DNA of 64,000 nucleotides, taken from assembly GCF_020165855.1 (NCBI RefSeq), contig NZ_JAIUFY010000001.1, positions 1 to 64,000 of the forward strand. Reading direction: 5' to 3'. Source of the DNA: Celeribacter litoreus. Lineage in GTDB: Bacteria > Pseudomonadota > Alphaproteobacteria > Rhodobacterales > Rhodobacteraceae. The translations under genes were made by a program, and so were the position numbers. The notes beneath the pieces are model-generated. The model was not told where the DNA came from, searched no databases, and saw only the letters and a program-made list of their open reading frames with translations. Of this stretch, positions 44,080-55,044 are shown piece after piece. Numbering within the stretch: position 1 is the stretch's first letter; every line of letters begins with the position of its first letter.

Positions 44080-44961
44080 GTGAACCTCATTTTAACAGTG
44101 CTCGAGATCGTGACACCGGTCTTTCTGCTGGCCCTCGTCGGGTTCACATGGGTGAAAACCGGCCATGAATATCGTCTGGAATTTGTTACCAAATTGACGA
44201 TGACACTGTCCGTTCCCGCCCTCATTTTCACCGCATTGGTCAAAGCCGACATTGATCCAGCGGCGCTTACCGCGCTCTCGCTCGCCTCGGTCGTCGCCTA
44301 TGGCGCCGTCACCATCGTCGCCTATCTCGTGATCAAGGTCCTCAAACTCGACATCCGGACCTATCTCGCGCCGCTCATCTTCGGCAACACCGGCAACCTC
44401 GGCCTGCCGCTCGCACTTTTCGCGTTCGGCCAGACCGGCCTGAGCTACGCCGTCGTCGTCTTCGCGGTCATGGCGCTCTGGTCGTTCACCTTCGGCGTCT
44501 ATGTCACCGCAGGCGGCGGTTCCCCCGCGAAAGCCTTCAAAGAGCCGCTCGTCTGGGCCACGGCCCTCGGGGCGCTCTTCCTGTGGCAGGGCTGGACCCT
44601 CCCCAGCTTTGCGATGAACACGCTCGAACTCCTCGGTCAGATCGCAATCCCGCTCATGCTTATCACGCTTGGCGTCGCCGTTGCCCGCCTGCGCCCCCAT
44701 GGATTGGGCCGTGCCGCCATCATCGCCATCGGCAAAGTCGTCCTGTGTGCGGGCATCGCAGCAATCGCCGGCTTCGCCTTCGATCTCGCTCCAGAACCCT
44801 TCGCCGTTCTCGTCGTACAAATCGCGACACCGGTGGCCGTGACGTCCTACATGCTCGCTGAGAAATACGGTGCGGACTCCGACACCGTCGCGGCTTTGGT
44901 CGTATCCTCGACGCTTCTTTCTGTGCTGTATCTGCCGTTCTTGCTCGCAATCGTGATCTGA
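44080..44961 (+). CDS. AEC family transporter
   Basis: A 293-residue membrane carrier with about ten helices, of the auxin efflux carrier/malonate transporter family. The internal FGNTGNLGLPLALFAFG (about 106-122) is the broken-helix signature, and a similar break occurs near IATPVAVTSYMLAEKY (about 247). It probably transports a dicarboxylate or similar organic acid. The start is GTG 44080 with a weak ribosome site. It is divergent from hspQ. Confidence 0.87.
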   Translation: MNLILTVLEIVTPVFLLALVGFTWVKTGHEYRLEFVTKLTMTLSVPALIFTALVKADIDPAALTALSLASVVAYGAVTIVAYLVIKVLKLDIRTYLAPLIFGNTGNLGLPLALFAFGQTGLSYAVVVFAVMALWSFTFGVYVTAGGGSPAKAFKEPLVWATALGALFLWQGWTLPSFAMNTLELLGQIAIPLMLITLGVAVARLRPHGLGRAAIIAIGKVVLCAGIAAIAGFAFDLAPEPFAVLVVQIATPVAVTSYMLAEKYGADSDTVAALVVSSTLLSVLYLPFLLAIVI

Positions 44962-45039
44962 CCGATCACGCGAATGCCATTTCATAGGCAGCCGGAATCC
45001 GCTATTGTCGCTCAAAAGATTTTATAGCGAGAGGCAGTT

Positions 45040-45624
45040 ATGAGCAGACGTCTTCGCGCATTGTTATGTTTTCTCCTGCTGGCGTCTTGCGGCGGAGGAT
45101 ATAATTCCGCGCCCAAAAACCTCGACAACGCGTGTTCGATTGTGTCCCAGCGCCCGTCCTATCTGAAGGCCATGAAAAAGACCGAACGCAAATGGGGCAT
45201 TCCGGTCAACGTTCAGATGGCCACGCTGTATCAGGAAAGCAAATTCATCGGCGATGCACGGACGCCCTACCGCTATGTGCTCGGCGTGATCCCCATGGGG
45301 CGCCAAAGCTCTGCGTACGGCTACGCCCAAGCACTCGATGCGACCTGGGATGAATACCGCGTCGAACAGGGACGCCGCGGCGCCAAGCGTGACCGCTTCA
45401 CCGATGCGACCGACTTCATGGGATGGTATATGAATGAGAGCACCGAGAGGCTTGGCATCGCCAAGACCGACGCGCAGGCCCAGTATCTTGCCTACCACGA
45501 AGGCCGCACGGGCTATGCCCGTGGCAGCTATCGCTACAAACCGTGGCTGATGCGCGTCTCGAGCGCGGTTGACGCGCGCTCGGACCTCTACCGCAGCCAA
45601 CTCATCGCCTGCGGTAAAATCTGA
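45040..45624 (+). CDS. Transglycosylase SLT-like lipoprotein
   Basis: A 194-residue predicted lipoprotein: lipobox LASC with the lipidated Cys at residue 17. The lysozyme-like domain has the catalytic glutamate in ATLYQESKFIGDA (about residues 62-74) followed by SSAYGYAQAL (about 92), matching lytic transglycosylase family motifs. It should cleave peptidoglycan glycan strands from a membrane anchor. It is convergent with lolA, whose product sorts such lipoproteins to the outer membrane. Confidence 0.83.
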   Translation: MSRRLRALLCFLLLASCGGGYNSAPKNLDNACSIVSQRPSYLKAMKKTERKWGIPVNVQMATLYQESKFIGDARTPYRYVLGVIPMGRQSSAYGYAQALDATWDEYRVEQGRRGAKRDRFTDATDFMGWYMNESTERLGIAKTDAQAQYLAYHEGRTGYARGSYRYKPWLMRVSSAVDARSDLYRSQLIACGKI

Positions 45625-45626
45625 GA

Positions 45627-46241
45627 TCAGTCGATCGGCGTGCCGCGCTGGTCGGCCTCGTAGCGGATGTTGAACATCCGGTCGTTGGCATTCCCGCCAA
45701 GCGCCATTCGCGTGAGTTGCACGGTCGTCTGGCCCCCGCTCTGGTCATAAATGACCCACGCCTTGAGGATCGGGGTGTCGCTAAAGATCAGGTCGATTGC
45801 CCCGTATTCGGGATGATCGGGATCTTGGGCGCGCACGACGGTATCCCCGTTCACCTCGGTGTGGGAGACGACCAGCTTCTCTTTTGACAGATCAATGTTG
45901 CGCCCGAGGATCAGTGACAGCGGCGTTGTCGCCATCGGGAAACGCTGCGGCGGCTCGTTTGAGCCCGGATCGAAGATCGCGACCTGACCACCCGCGCCGA
46001 TCACGAGCGGATCATTCAATCCCCCACCGTATTCGAGACGCATGCGCCCCGGACGTTTGATCGTCACCTTCCCCGCGGACTGGGATCCGTCGTCATTCGT
46101 CTGGGTAAAATCCGCCTGCACCGTCCCGAGGCTGTTCAGATACTCCGACAGCGTGTTCAAAGACAGTTTCTCCGCCAACGCGGGCGTGGCGACGGTCAGG
46201 GCAATAAGGGCGGGCGCAACTGCGGCGACAAATTTCTTCAT
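45627..46241 (-). CDS. lolA: Outer-membrane lipoprotein carrier LolA
   Basis: A 204-residue periplasmic chaperone that ferries lipoproteins from LolCDE to the outer membrane. Signal peptide about 1-23 (ends TPALA). The half-barrel begins at LSEYLNSLGTVQADFTQTN, with the conserved GKVTIKRPGRMRLEY block (about 57-71). A terminator separates it from ftsK upstream, so lolA has its own promoter in a short gap of 100 bases; the ribosome site is weak. Confidence 0.93.
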   Translation of the reverse strand: MKKFVAAVAPALIALTVATPALAEKLSLNTLSEYLNSLGTVQADFTQTNDDGSQSAGKVTIKRPGRMRLEYGGGLNDPLVIGAGGQVAIFDPGSNEPPQRFPMATTPLSLILGRNIDLSKEKLVVSHTEVNGDTVVRAQDPDHPEYGAIDLIFSDTPILKAWVIYDQSGGQTTVQLTRMALGGNANDRMFNIRYEADQRGTPID

Positions 46242-46276
46242 GCCCGAGATATAGGAGTGTCCTTTGTCGCTTTCAC

Positions 46277-46312
46277 GAAAAAAGAAATCACGCGGGGATA
46301 AATCCGCGTGAT
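46277..46312 (-). terminator. Rho-independent terminator of ftsK
   Basis: A perfect 9-bp stem ATCACGCGG (46287-46295) with CCGCGTGAT (46304-46312). On the minus strand it is followed by TTTCTTTTTT, between ftsK and lolA. Confidence 0.92.
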
Positions 46313-46341
46313 CTTTGTGTCAGTCCATTGTGATGGAACGC

Positions 46342-49239
46342 TTACTGTTCCGGCACGAGGATCTCGCGTTTGCCGACGTGGTTGGCCGAGGACACGACGC
46401 CCTCATCCTCCATCTGCTCGACGAGGCGCGCGGCCTTGTTGTAGCCGATCGACAGTTTGCGCTGGATGTAGGAGGTCGAACACTTGCGGTCCTTGATCAC
46501 GATGGCCACGGCCTGATCGTAGAGCGCATCTTCGCCGCCGGTGTTGCCGCCCGTGTTGAGGCCAAGCACCGCGTCGATGTCCGCCGACTTCTCGTCATCC
46601 GGCCCTTCGACCACGCCACCCACGTAATCCGGCGGACCGTAGGCTTTGAGGTAGGACACGATCTTTTCGACTTCCTCGTCCGACACAAACGGCGCGTGAC
46701 AACGGGTGATCCGGCCACCGCCGCCCATGTAAAGCATGTCGCCCATCCCGAGCAGTTGCTCTGCACCCTGCTCACCGAGGATGGTGCGCGAGTCGATTTT
46801 CGATGTCACCTGGAAGGAAATCCGCGTCGGGAAGTTCGCCTTAATCGTGCCGGTGATCACATCCACGGACGGACGCTGGGTCGCCATGATCAGGTGAATG
46901 CCGGAGGCCCGTGCCATCTGCGCGAGACGCTGGATGCAGGCTTCGATCTCTTTGCCCGCGACCATCATGAGGTCGGCCATCTCGTCGACGATGACGACGA
47001 TATAGGGCAGCGCCACAGGTTTGAATTCCTCGGTTTCGAAGATCGGATCGCCGGTTTCATCGTCAAAGCCGGTTTGAACCGTGCGGGAGAACATCTCACC
47101 TTTCGACAGCGCATCTTTCACGCGGCCGTTGTAGCCGTCGATGTTGCGCACGCCCATTTTGGACATCTTGCGATAACGGTCTTCCATCTCCGCCACGACC
47201 CATTTGAGCGCGACAACCGCCTTCTTGGGGTCGGTCACAACAGGCGAGAGAAGGTGCGGAATGCCGTCATAGACCGAGAGTTCGAGCATCTTCGGGTCGA
47301 TCATGATCAGGCGGCACTCGTCCGGCGTCAGCTTATAGAGCAGCGACAGGATCATGGTGTTGATCGCCACCGACTTACCGGAACCGGTCGTCCCCGCGAT
47401 GAGCAAGTGCGGCATCTTCGCGAGGTTCGCCACCATTGCCTCACCGCCGATATCTTTGCCCAGAGCGAGCGGCAGAGAGTGTTTGCCGTCGCCATAATCG
47501 CGGCTCGACAGGATTTCGCGGAAGGACACCATCTCGCGGTGTTCGTTCGGCAGTTCGATCCCGATCACTGAACGACCCGGCACGGTGGACACACGCGCCG
47601 ACAGTGCGGACATTGAGCGCGCGATGTCATCCGCGAGACCGATCACACGGCTCGCCTTGAGACCCGGCGCGGGTTCGAGTTCGTACATGGTCACAACAGG
47701 ACCCGGACGCACGGAAACGATCTCGCCTTTGACCCCATAGTCATCGAGCACATTCTCCAACATCCGCGCATTCTCTTCGAGCGCCTCGTCAGAGAGCATA
47801 TGCCGCACGATGTTCGTCGGGTTTTCTAGGAGCGACAGCGGCGGCACCTCGTATTCGGCCTCTTTCGGGTCGAACTTCAGGCTCGGCTGCGCCTCTTCCT
47901 GCGCTTGTTTGGACGGCACCATCGGCTTGCGCACCGGATGCTGGACGACTTTCTTCGGCTCCGGCATCGCAGGGGCCGCGGGTTCATAGCGCGGCGCTTC
48001 CTGTTCTAGGTAGTCGGGCGTTTCAACAGGGTGCTCGACCTCGAACGAAATATCGTCATCGACCACATCGAAATGATCGCTCGGGTCGTCCTGATACGGG
48101 AAGGACACCTGCTCCGCGACAACCGGCGGCTCCTGTTGCAGGATCATCGGTTCCGGCCCCTTGCGATACTTCTGCGCGGCACGTTGCGCGGCGCTTAATG
48201 GAGGTTCCTGCCGACCGGACAACGGCGGAGCGGCACGCACAGCACTGCGTGCGCGGGCATTGATGGCCGACGAAATCTTGGAGCGGATGCGATCCGACTG
48301 ACCCGGCTGCGGCTCCACATCGGGGGCAAGTTCCGGTTCGATCAATTCGGGTTCGAGATCTTCAGGCGTCGTGCGTTTCAACAGGCTCGGCATCTTGGCA
48401 AAGAGCGAGGGCTTGGCCTCCGGTTCCGGCTGCACAAACTCCGGCTCCGGCGCATGGGCGCGGATCACGCGGTTCTCGGGGGCCATGGTGGCCGCAAAGG
48501 CCTGCTGTTCGTCCTGAACCGCGCGCGCACGCTCACGACGTTCGGCACGATGGACCGCGGCTTTACGGGCAAGCTGCCCGCTCATTGCGACAGACCCACG
48601 CGCCCCACGCCCCAAAAGGTGCAACACCAGCGCATAAAAGGACGTTAGACCCAACAGCAGGAAGCGCCCGCACACCGACAACTCAGGCCGCGTGAACCCG
48701 AAGGCAAAGAGCGCAAGGCCAACAGTCGCAAAGAAAGAAATCACAGAGAGCGCCTTGAGGCTCAGCGCCGCGCCCAATGGCAAAATCTGGATCAGCGCGG
48801 CGAGGACCGTATCCCCGAACAGCCCGCCATAGCTCTGCGGCGCGGTCGACACATGGGTCGAGGCATAAATCGCCCCCACAGCCACAGCAATCGGCACGAA
48901 CACAGCTCGCGACAGCGCACGCTCGTTCCCGCGATGGAGCATATAGCGCACGCCCCACGCGACAAATCCGGCGGCAATGCCCCAAGAAGCCACACCAACG
49001 ATGATCATCAGAGGCGAGGAAATCGACGCCCCGAACCGCCCGAGAGTATTGCTCACGGGGTCTTCGGTGGCGGAGAGCCAGCTTGGATCTTCAGGCGAGT
49101 AGGACCCCAACATCAGCGCGAAGAGAACACCGACAACGACCAGTCCGAGACCGATCAGTTCCCGCCCTCGCTTTTCGAGCAGAATCTGCGTGTTTTTATC
49201 GAAAAGCGGATCGCGTCCACGTGCCTGATAGGATGCCAT
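46342..49239 (-). CDS. ftsK: DNA translocase FtsK
   Basis: A 965-residue septal DNA pump that clears and aligns chromosome ends at division. The N-terminus has four membrane helices (about 25-205), followed by an Ala/Pro/Glu-rich linker (about 230-480). The motor has Walker [12 protein letters not shown] (about 615) and Walker [11 protein letters not shown]. The C-terminal gamma winged helix (last ~65 residues, [20 protein letters not shown]) reads the polar KOPS sequences and activates Xer recombination. GGGGGCAGGT precedes ATG. It starts 11 bases after the dapC-like gene. Confidence 0.97.
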   Translation of the reverse strand: MASYQARGRDPLFDKNTQILLEKRGRELIGLGLVVVGVLFALMLGSYSPEDPSWLSATEDPVSNTLGRFGASISSPLMIIVGVASWGIAAGFVAWGVRYMLHRGNERALSRAVFVPIAVAVGAIYASTHVSTAPQSYGGLFGDTVLAALIQILPLGAALSLKALSVISFFATVGLALFAFGFTRPELSVCGRFLLLGLTSFYALVLHLLGRGARGSVAMSGQLARKAAVHRAERRERARAVQDEQQAFAATMAPENRVIRAHAPEPEFVQPEPEAKPSLFAKMPSLLKRTTPEDLEPELIEPELAPDVEPQPGQSDRIRSKISSAINARARSAVRAAPPLSGRQEPPLSAAQRAAQKYRKGPEPMILQQEPPVVAEQVSFPYQDDPSDHFDVVDDDISFEVEHPVETPDYLEQEAPRYEPAAPAMPEPKKVVQHPVRKPMVPSKQAQEEAQPSLKFDPKEAEYEVPPLSLLENPTNIVRHMLSDEALEENARMLENVLDDYGVKGEIVSVRPGPVVTMYELEPAPGLKASRVIGLADDIARSMSALSARVSTVPGRSVIGIELPNEHREMVSFREILSSRDYGDGKHSLPLALGKDIGGEAMVANLAKMPHLLIAGTTGSGKSVAINTMILSLLYKLTPDECRLIMIDPKMLELSVYDGIPHLLSPVVTDPKKAVVALKWVVAEMEDRYRKMSKMGVRNIDGYNGRVKDALSKGEMFSRTVQTGFDDETGDPIFETEEFKPVALPYIVVIVDEMADLMMVAGKEIEACIQRLAQMARASGIHLIMATQRPSVDVITGTIKANFPTRISFQVTSKIDSRTILGEQGAEQLLGMGDMLYMGGGGRITRCHAPFVSDEEVEKIVSYLKAYGPPDYVGGVVEGPDDEKSADIDAVLGLNTGGNTGGEDALYDQAVAIVIKDRKCSTSYIQRKLSIGYNKAARLVEQMEDEGVVSSANHVGKREILVPEQ

Positions 49240-49250
49240 ACCTGCCCCCT

Positions 49251-50432
49251 TTACCCGTACAAACAGTCACGGAGCGTAATAAGCCCGCGCTGCGTTTCTT
49301 CTTTTGGAGCCACCAAAGCGACCCGAATATATCCTTTGCCGGGGTTCTCCCCGTTCACATCCCGCGACAGATAGGCGCCCGGCAAAACCCGCACACCCGT
49401 CTCGGTCCAGAGCTTCATCGCCGCTTCTTCGCCGTCCGCAACCGGAAGCCAGAGGAAGAACCCTGCATCGGGGGCCTTCGCCCCGTCGATCCCGTCAAAA
49501 ATCTCGTCGGCGAGGTCGAATTTCTCGGCGTAGAGTTTGCGCGAGGAAATTACATGTTCCTCATCCGCCCAAACCCGTGCCGACACGGCCTGAATCGGCC
49601 CCGGCAGCGGCGCACCGGAATAGGCGCGGAGGCGACGGATGCGCAGGATATTCTCCGGCCCCGACGCCACAAACCCGGACCGAAGCCCGGGGAGGTTCGA
49701 CCGTTTCGACAGCGAATGGAAAATCACGACGCGTTCAGGGTCCGCGCCCATCTCTTTCGCGACATCAAGCGCCCCCGTGGGGGCCTCATCGCGATAAATC
49801 TCGGAATAGCACTCGTCGGCGAAGACTTTGAAATCATGCTTCTCGGCGAGGGCAATCAAATCACGCAGATAGTCGCGCGAGGCAATCGCCCCCTGCGGGT
49901 TGGACGGGCTACATATATAGGCAATCGCCGTGCGGTCGAGCACCTCGGTCGGCAGAGATGCATAGTCCGGCAGGAAACCTGTCTCACGCGTGGCCGGCAC
50001 AAACACAGGCTCCGCACCCACAGTCACCGCTGCGACGGCGTAGACCTGATAGAACGGGTTCGGCGTGAGCACTACCGGCGTTTTGCCGTTCTTCGTCTCG
50101 GGGCAGAGCGCGAGACAGGCGTTCATCAGCCCCTCGCGCGTGCCGTTGAGCGCCATGATCTGCGTGTCCGGCGACAGCGTGACGCCGAACCGGCGACCGA
50201 CCCAATCCGCGATGGATGTCAGCAACTCGTCCGTGCCGTTGTTGTTCGGATATTTGGCAAATCCGGCGATATTTTCGGCCAGCACGTCGCCCACAAAATC
50301 GGGCATCGCGTGGCGGGGTTCGCCGATGGTCATATGCATCACTTCCCCACCCGGCGCATGCGCGTCGAGAAGGCTCCGCAAACGCGGGAAAGCATATTCC
50401 GGCAGGTTGGAAAACCGCTCAGGGAACGTCAT
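49251..50432 (-). CDS. dapC: Class I/II aminotransferase, DapC-like
   Basis: A 393-residue PLP enzyme of fold type I. The PLP lysine is in [16 protein letters not shown] (about 245), and Asn-Pro in SPSNPQGAI plus the Asp in [10 protein letters not shown] are the standard cofactor contacts. The N-terminus [17 protein letters not shown] is like alphaproteobacterial N-succinyldiaminopimelate aminotransferases, which act in lysine and peptidoglycan precursor synthesis; that assignment is from family resemblance. It is followed closely by ftsK, linking wall precursor and division genes. Confidence 0.82.
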   Translation of the reverse strand: MTFPERFSNLPEYAFPRLRSLLDAHAPGGEVMHMTIGEPRHAMPDFVGDVLAENIAGFAKYPNNNGTDELLTSIADWVGRRFGVTLSPDTQIMALNGTREGLMNACLALCPETKNGKTPVVLTPNPFYQVYAVAAVTVGAEPVFVPATRETGFLPDYASLPTEVLDRTAIAYICSPSNPQGAIASRDYLRDLIALAEKHDFKVFADECYSEIYRDEAPTGALDVAKEMGADPERVVIFHSLSKRSNLPGLRSGFVASGPENILRIRRLRAYSGAPLPGPIQAVSARVWADEEHVISSRKLYAEKFDLADEIFDGIDGAKAPDAGFFLWLPVADGEEAAMKLWTETGVRVLPGAYLSRDVNGENPGKGYIRVALVAPKEETQRGLITLRDCLYG

Positions 50433-50549
50433 GAAACTGCTACTGCCTCTGTTTTACCGGATCTTTTTGCCCGGATGATTGGGATCAGGATAACCGCACT
50501 GAGCCTTTCGGTCCAGAGAAAGACGTCGCCCGCGATTTCGTTGTGGCTT

Positions 50550-51878
50550 TTACGCCAGCGCAGCCTCCGCCGCCGCCCCGAGACGCAGCAGGCGCTTTTC
50601 CGTCATTGGCGGCGTCTGGAGCGTGATCCCGCAGGACGGAATTCCCGTCGGCAGCGTGAGCGCGGTGAGCCCCATGAGATTCCCGACCCGCGTATTGCGC
50701 AGCGCGAGGAGGTTCTCGGTCACGTAATACTCTGCATCCGTCATGAGGCGCTCCGCATTCGGCGGCAGGATCGGCGCTGTGGGTAGGATCACCGCATCGA
50801 ACCCTGCCGTCGCCTTGAGATACGCCGCGCGCAGTCGCTCGAGTGTCTTCCACCCCGCCACGTAAGACGCACCCGTGAAGGCCCCGCCGGACCGGAACCG
50901 CTCAAGGATGCGTTCAAACATGAGGTCCGGGTTGGCTTCAATCACATCGCGCCATTCAGCATAGGCCTCGACCGTGAACAGGATGCCGGACAGGTCCATC
51001 GCCTCCGTGACCGCATCCACCGTGCCGTGGACAATCTCTGCACCTGCTTCTCTGAGCTTTTCAACCGCCGCCTCAAACGCCGCACGTGGGGCGTCACGAA
51101 TATCGTCGAACACGACATTCTCAAGCAGCAACAGATGCTTACCCGCAAGCGTCGCACCTTTCAGGTCCGGCGCGGCAGAGCCATCAAGAATCGCAAACAC
51201 TTCTGCCGCGTCCTCAACCGTCCGCACCAGAGTTCCGACCGTATCAAACCCCGCCGCCAGTGGGACAACACCGTCGAGCGACAGGCGACCGGACGTGGTT
51301 TTGAGGCCCACAAGATCGTTCCAAGCCGACGGAATCCGCACCGATCCGCCAGTGTCCGACCCGATAGCCCCCGGCGCGAGGCCAAAGGCGACCGATCCCG
51401 CAGCGCCAGAGGATGATCCACCGGACACAGCCTCATGATCATTCACACAAGGCGTCGTCGCCGTGATCGGGTTGAGACCGAGACCGGAGAAGGCAAGCTC
51501 CGACATATGCGTCTTGCCCAGAGCCACCAGACCCGCCGCCGACGCACGCCGCAACGCTTCGGCATCGCGCGGCGGGATACGATCCTTGAGCAGTGCAGAC
51601 CCTGCCTCCGTCGCCACACCCGCCGTATCGAACAGATCTTTCCAAGACACCGGCACCCCGTCGAGCAATCCGCGACGCACGTTCAGGCGCGCGCGATCAT
51701 AGGCCGCTTCGGCCTCCGCCATGGCGCGATCTTCCATGAACCGCGCGTAAATCCGGTCGGAAAACGGATGCGCCTTCGCCCGATCGAGGTAATCTGCGGC
51801 CAAATCACGCGGATCAATGTCGCCGGACCCGATGGCCCGCCCCAAATCACACATGCTCATCTCAAAAATATCGGCCAT
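50550..51878 (-). CDS. Amidase signature family protein
   Basis: A 442-residue cytoplasmic hydrolase. The Ser-cisSer-Lys triad is visible: Lys in VSWKDLF (about 82), Ser in SGGSSSGAAG (about 152-161) and the nucleophile Ser in GSDTGGSVR (about 174-182). It hydrolyses an amide of unknown identity. It is not clearly GatA, since gatB and gatC are absent and length is short. GAGGA before ATG 51878 selects this start over the ATG 15 bases earlier. It is divergent from the UbiH-type gene. Confidence 0.88.
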   Translation of the reverse strand: MADIFEMSMCDLGRAIGSGDIDPRDLAADYLDRAKAHPFSDRIYARFMEDRAMAEAEAAYDRARLNVRRGLLDGVPVSWKDLFDTAGVATEAGSALLKDRIPPRDAEALRRASAAGLVALGKTHMSELAFSGLGLNPITATTPCVNDHEAVSGGSSSGAAGSVAFGLAPGAIGSDTGGSVRIPSAWNDLVGLKTTSGRLSLDGVVPLAAGFDTVGTLVRTVEDAAEVFAILDGSAAPDLKGATLAGKHLLLLENVVFDDIRDAPRAAFEAAVEKLREAGAEIVHGTVDAVTEAMDLSGILFTVEAYAEWRDVIEANPDLMFERILERFRSGGAFTGASYVAGWKTLERLRAAYLKATAGFDAVILPTAPILPPNAERLMTDAEYYVTENLLALRNTRVGNLMGLTALTLPTGIPSCGITLQTPPMTEKRLLRLGAAAEAALA

Positions 51879-51973
51879 GGCCCGTCCTCTCATGCTTCCC
51901 GCACAAGCTAGCGGCGCAAGAACGCATGGACAATCCCGTCTCGCGCGTCATATTTGCGCCAAGGAGTGACGGC

Positions 51974-53209
51974 ATGACCCAAGATCAAATTCCCACCAGT
52001 GATGTTCTGATTGTTGGCGGCGGCCTGAATGGTCCCGCCCTCGCGCTCGCCTGTGCAGACGCGGGCCTCACTGTCACAGTGATCGACACCCTTCCGCGGG
52101 ACGCGCGCGCTAGTGACGCCTTCGACGGGCGCGGCTATGCGCTCTCCCTCGCCTCGCATCGCCTCCTTCGCGCGGTCGGTGTCTGGGGCGCGGTCGCGGA
52201 TCACGCTCAGCCAATCCTCGATGTGAAAGTCACCGACGGTAAACCGGGTCAGGGTCCCGCGCCCTTCATGCTCGAATTCCGCGACGGGGAAATCGACGAA
52301 AGCCCAATGGGGTACATGGTCGAGGACCGCTATCTGCGCCAAGCCTTCCTCAATGCTCTGGACGCGCACGACCGCATCACACAGGTCGAGGGTCTCGTCA
52401 CCGAACAGGACGTCGATATCGCGCAGGTCCGCCTGACGCTGAGCGACGGTCGCCAACTCGCAGGCAAAGTCGTGATCGGCTGTGACGGTCGCAAATCCGG
52501 AGTCGCCCAGCGCGCAGGGATCGGTCGCACCGGATGGGGTTATGGTCAAACCGCCCTCGTCTGCGCCATTTCGCACGAGAAACCCCACAACGGCTGCGCG
52601 CATCAGTATTTCCTGCCGCCTGGCCCGCTCGCGATCCTGCCGCTTCCGAACAACCAGAGTTCCATCGTCTGGACCGAGACGGAAAAGATGGCGGAACAGA
52701 TTCAATCACTCTCGGATGAGGATTACCTCGCCGTTCTGCGCCCACGCTTTGGCGACTTCCTCGGGGAAATTTCGCTGGCCGGAAAACGCTTCACCTATCC
52801 GCTCAACATCACGCTCGCGAATGCCTTTTATGGCCCGCGCGTGGCTCTCGTCGGCGATGCAGCCCACGGGATGCACCCGATTGCGGGTCAGGGTTTGAAC
52901 GCGGGTCTCAAAGACGTCGGCGCGCTCGCCGAAGTGCTGATTGAGGCCCATCGCCGTGGCGAAGACATCGGGCGGGAGGACGTTCTCGACCGCTACGCCC
53001 AATGGCGCCGGTTCGACATTTCCACCATGGCCCTCATGACGGACAGCTTTAACAAGCTGTTTTCAAACGACAACCCGATCCTGCGCATGGCGCGTGACAT
53101 TGGAATGGGCGCCGTCAACGCCATGACAGGTGTGCGCCGCGCCGCCATTCGTGAGGCCGCCGGTGTGAACGGGGATTTGCCAAAATTGCTAAAGGGGCAG
53201 CCGTTCTAA
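51974..53209 (+). CDS. UbiH/UbiF family FAD hydroxylase
   Basis: A 411-residue flavin monooxygenase of the ubiquinone-ring hydroxylase group. The dinucleotide motif LIVGGGLNGPALALA (about 10-24), the DG motif VIGCDGRKS (about 162) and the second FAD motif GDAAHGMHPIAGQGLNAGLKD (about 295-315) are intact. It should hydroxylate a ring carbon in ubiquinone synthesis; which position cannot be told. AAGGAG before ATG 51974 sets the start. Confidence 0.9.
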   Translation: MTQDQIPTSDVLIVGGGLNGPALALACADAGLTVTVIDTLPRDARASDAFDGRGYALSLASHRLLRAVGVWGAVADHAQPILDVKVTDGKPGQGPAPFMLEFRDGEIDESPMGYMVEDRYLRQAFLNALDAHDRITQVEGLVTEQDVDIAQVRLTLSDGRQLAGKVVIGCDGRKSGVAQRAGIGRTGWGYGQTALVCAISHEKPHNGCAHQYFLPPGPLAILPLPNNQSSIVWTETEKMAEQIQSLSDEDYLAVLRPRFGDFLGEISLAGKRFTYPLNITLANAFYGPRVALVGDAAHGMHPIAGQGLNAGLKDVGALAEVLIEAHRRGEDIGREDVLDRYAQWRRFDISTMALMTDSFNKLFSNDNPILRMARDIGMGAVNAMTGVRRAAIREAAGVNGDLPKLLKGQPF

Positions 53210-53231
53210 GCGCTGCCCTGGGTCGTCGCCC

Positions 53232-53423
53232 TCAGTCGTCGAGGTGACGCGCCTCGGACACGAGCATGATCGGAATACCGTTCCGGATCGGATAGGCGAG
53301 ACCGGCAGTCTTCGAGATCAATTCCTGCGCCTCTGCGTCGTAGGTCAGCACACCATGGGTCTGCGGGCACACGAGTGCCTCGATCATACGGCGGTCAAAG
53401 GCAGGTTGGGTCTCGTTGGCCAT
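53232..53423 (-). CDS. Trm112 family protein
   Basis: A 63-residue protein of the Trm112/YcaR type ([13 protein letters not shown] and [14 protein letters not shown]). Eukaryotic Trm112 activates methyltransferases; the bacterial short form is of uncertain role. Only one Cys of the zinc ribbon remains, so zinc binding is unlikely. The ATG shares a base with the stop of the LON-domain gene (TGATG); a GTG three bases earlier is possible. Confidence 0.85.
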   Translation of the reverse strand: MANETQPAFDRRMIEALVCPQTHGVLTYDAEAQELISKTAGLAYPIRNGIPIMLVSEARHLDD

Positions 53424-54058
53424 CACATCATATCCTCGTTGGAGCCCCCATGGAGAGCGAACTCCATGAGCGTTACCAGAGTTTCACGACGAATGGAAAG
53501 AGTCGGCGCCTCCAAAAGCGCCTGTTTGTCTTCGGGTTCAAACGGGCAGAGCATCGACAGCGAATTGATCAGCATCTCGTCTTCAACCTGACCGAGACTT
53601 TCCCAATCCGTGCGCAGTTCCTCTTCGCTCAGATAGCGCTTGAGCAAATCCATGAAGGCGTTGCGCCGCAATCCGGGATCATGCTCCGCAGCGCCGAGAT
53701 CGCCGGAGAAATCCGACCAATCGACCGTGAACTTGCGATACGGGGAAAATCCGGTCGTTTCCGCGAGCAGGCGGAAACGCGACACACCCGTCAGCGTGAC
53801 CATATAGCGCCCGTCTTCGGTTTCCGAAAACGCGGTGAGGCGTCCGGCACATCCGATGGCGTTGAGCTTTCCGGCCCCTGCCCCACTGCGCGGCTGCACC
53901 ATCCCGATCAGACGACCAGGCGTTTTCATGCAGTCTTCGAGCATCTGTAAATAACGCGGCTCGAAAATATGCAGGGGCAGCTTCGCCCGGGGCAACAGGA
54001 GCGCCCCGGAAAGTGGAAAGATAGGTATCGTCTCTGGAAGGTCAGCTGCGGTCAACAT
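53423..54058 (-). CDS. LON substrate-binding domain protein
   Basis: A 211-residue protein consisting only of the N-terminal (PUA-like and helical) domain of Lon, with no AAA+ or protease part. It opens with [26 protein letters not shown] (about residues 11-36), the family signature. It may bind substrates or modulate Lon. It is in an operon with the thioredoxin-TPR gene upstream (26-base gap) and Trm112 downstream. Confidence 0.9.
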   Translation of the reverse strand: MLTAADLPETIPIFPLSGALLLPRAKLPLHIFEPRYLQMLEDCMKTPGRLIGMVQPRSGAGAGKLNAIGCAGRLTAFSETEDGRYMVTLTGVSRFRLLAETTGFSPYRKFTVDWSDFSGDLGAAEHDPGLRRNAFMDLLKRYLSEEELRTDWESLGQVEDEMLINSLSMLCPFEPEDKQALLEAPTLSIRRETLVTLMEFALHGGSNEDMM

Positions 54059-54084
54059 GCCCTATAGCTAGATCGACAAAGCGA

Positions 54085-54987
54085 TCAGGCAAACAGCATA
54101 GAGGACAATTTCCGCCGACCGGTGAGAGCAATCGGATCGTTCGGTTTCAGGCTGTCGAAAATCTTGAAGAGCTGGTCCTTCACAGCACCCTCATTCCACT
54201 CGCGATCCTGTTTGAACGCGGCGAGAAGGGTTTCGACGGCGGCTTCGATGTCACCGGCTGCGTGTTGCGCGACGGCGAGGTCAAAACGCGCCTGCATATC
54301 GGTCGGGTCGGCCTCGACTTTCGCGGCCAGTTCCGCCACCGGACCAGCGTCCTCAGCTTCGCGGGCGAGCGCGATTTGCGCGTGCACGGCCTCAATTGCC
54401 GCGTCAGACGACACCTCGGCAGGCGCACCGTTGATCACGGCTTCGGCCTCGTCCACTTCACCTTTCACAAGGTGGCATTTGGCGAGACCCGCATAGGCGG
54501 CGGCGAGCTTGTCGTCCTCTTCGAGGATGGCGGCATAGGTCTGCGCGGCATCGTCGAATTCGCCTGCTTCGAACATTTCATCGGCGGCTTCAACGGCGTC
54601 GTTGAGGCTCTCGTCCACGTTCAGCGCCGCAATTTTGCTCACGAACTCTTTGACTTGCGACGGCGGGAGAGCGCCTTGGAACCCGTCCACCGGCTGACCT
54701 TTGAAGAAGGCATAGACGGTCGGGATCGATTGCACGCGCATCTGGCCTGCGATCATCTGGTTCTCGTCGACGTTCACTTTCGCCATTTTCACAGCGCCAC
54801 CGGCGGCCTCGACCTCGGCCTCAAGTGCCGGCCCGAGTTGCTTACACGGACCACACCACGGCGCCCAGAAATCGACGATCACAGGGGTTTCCTGCGAGGC
54901 GTCAATCACCTCCGCCATGAAGTCAGCTTCGGTTACATCTTTCACATATGCGCCATGCGCAGCGCCATTCATCTGTCCGAGATCCAT
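54085..54987 (-). CDS. Thioredoxin-TPR co-chaperone (CnoX/YbbN-like)
   Basis: A 300-residue protein with a thioredoxin domain (about 15-125) that retains an active WCGPC motif (about 43-47) and a C-terminal run of TPR-like helices (about 130-290). In E. coli CnoX is a chaperedoxin that protects proteins from oxidation and hands them to GroEL or DnaK, with a non-canonical motif; here the canonical CxxC suggests real redox activity as well. GGGAGA precedes ATG. The following LON-domain gene fits a proteostasis operon. Confidence 0.9.
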   Translation of the reverse strand: MDLGQMNGAAHGAYVKDVTEADFMAEVIDASQETPVIVDFWAPWCGPCKQLGPALEAEVEAAGGAVKMAKVNVDENQMIAGQMRVQSIPTVYAFFKGQPVDGFQGALPPSQVKEFVSKIAALNVDESLNDAVEAADEMFEAGEFDDAAQTYAAILEEDDKLAAAYAGLAKCHLVKGEVDEAEAVINGAPAEVSSDAAIEAVHAQIALAREAEDAGPVAELAAKVEADPTDMQARFDLAVAQHAAGDIEAAVETLLAAFKQDREWNEGAVKDQLFKIFDSLKPNDPIALTGRRKLSSMLFA

Positions 54988-55044
54988 TGTCGGCTCTCCC
55001 TTATCTGCTTGCTTGAGCGATATATGCGCCTTTCGGCATGGTTT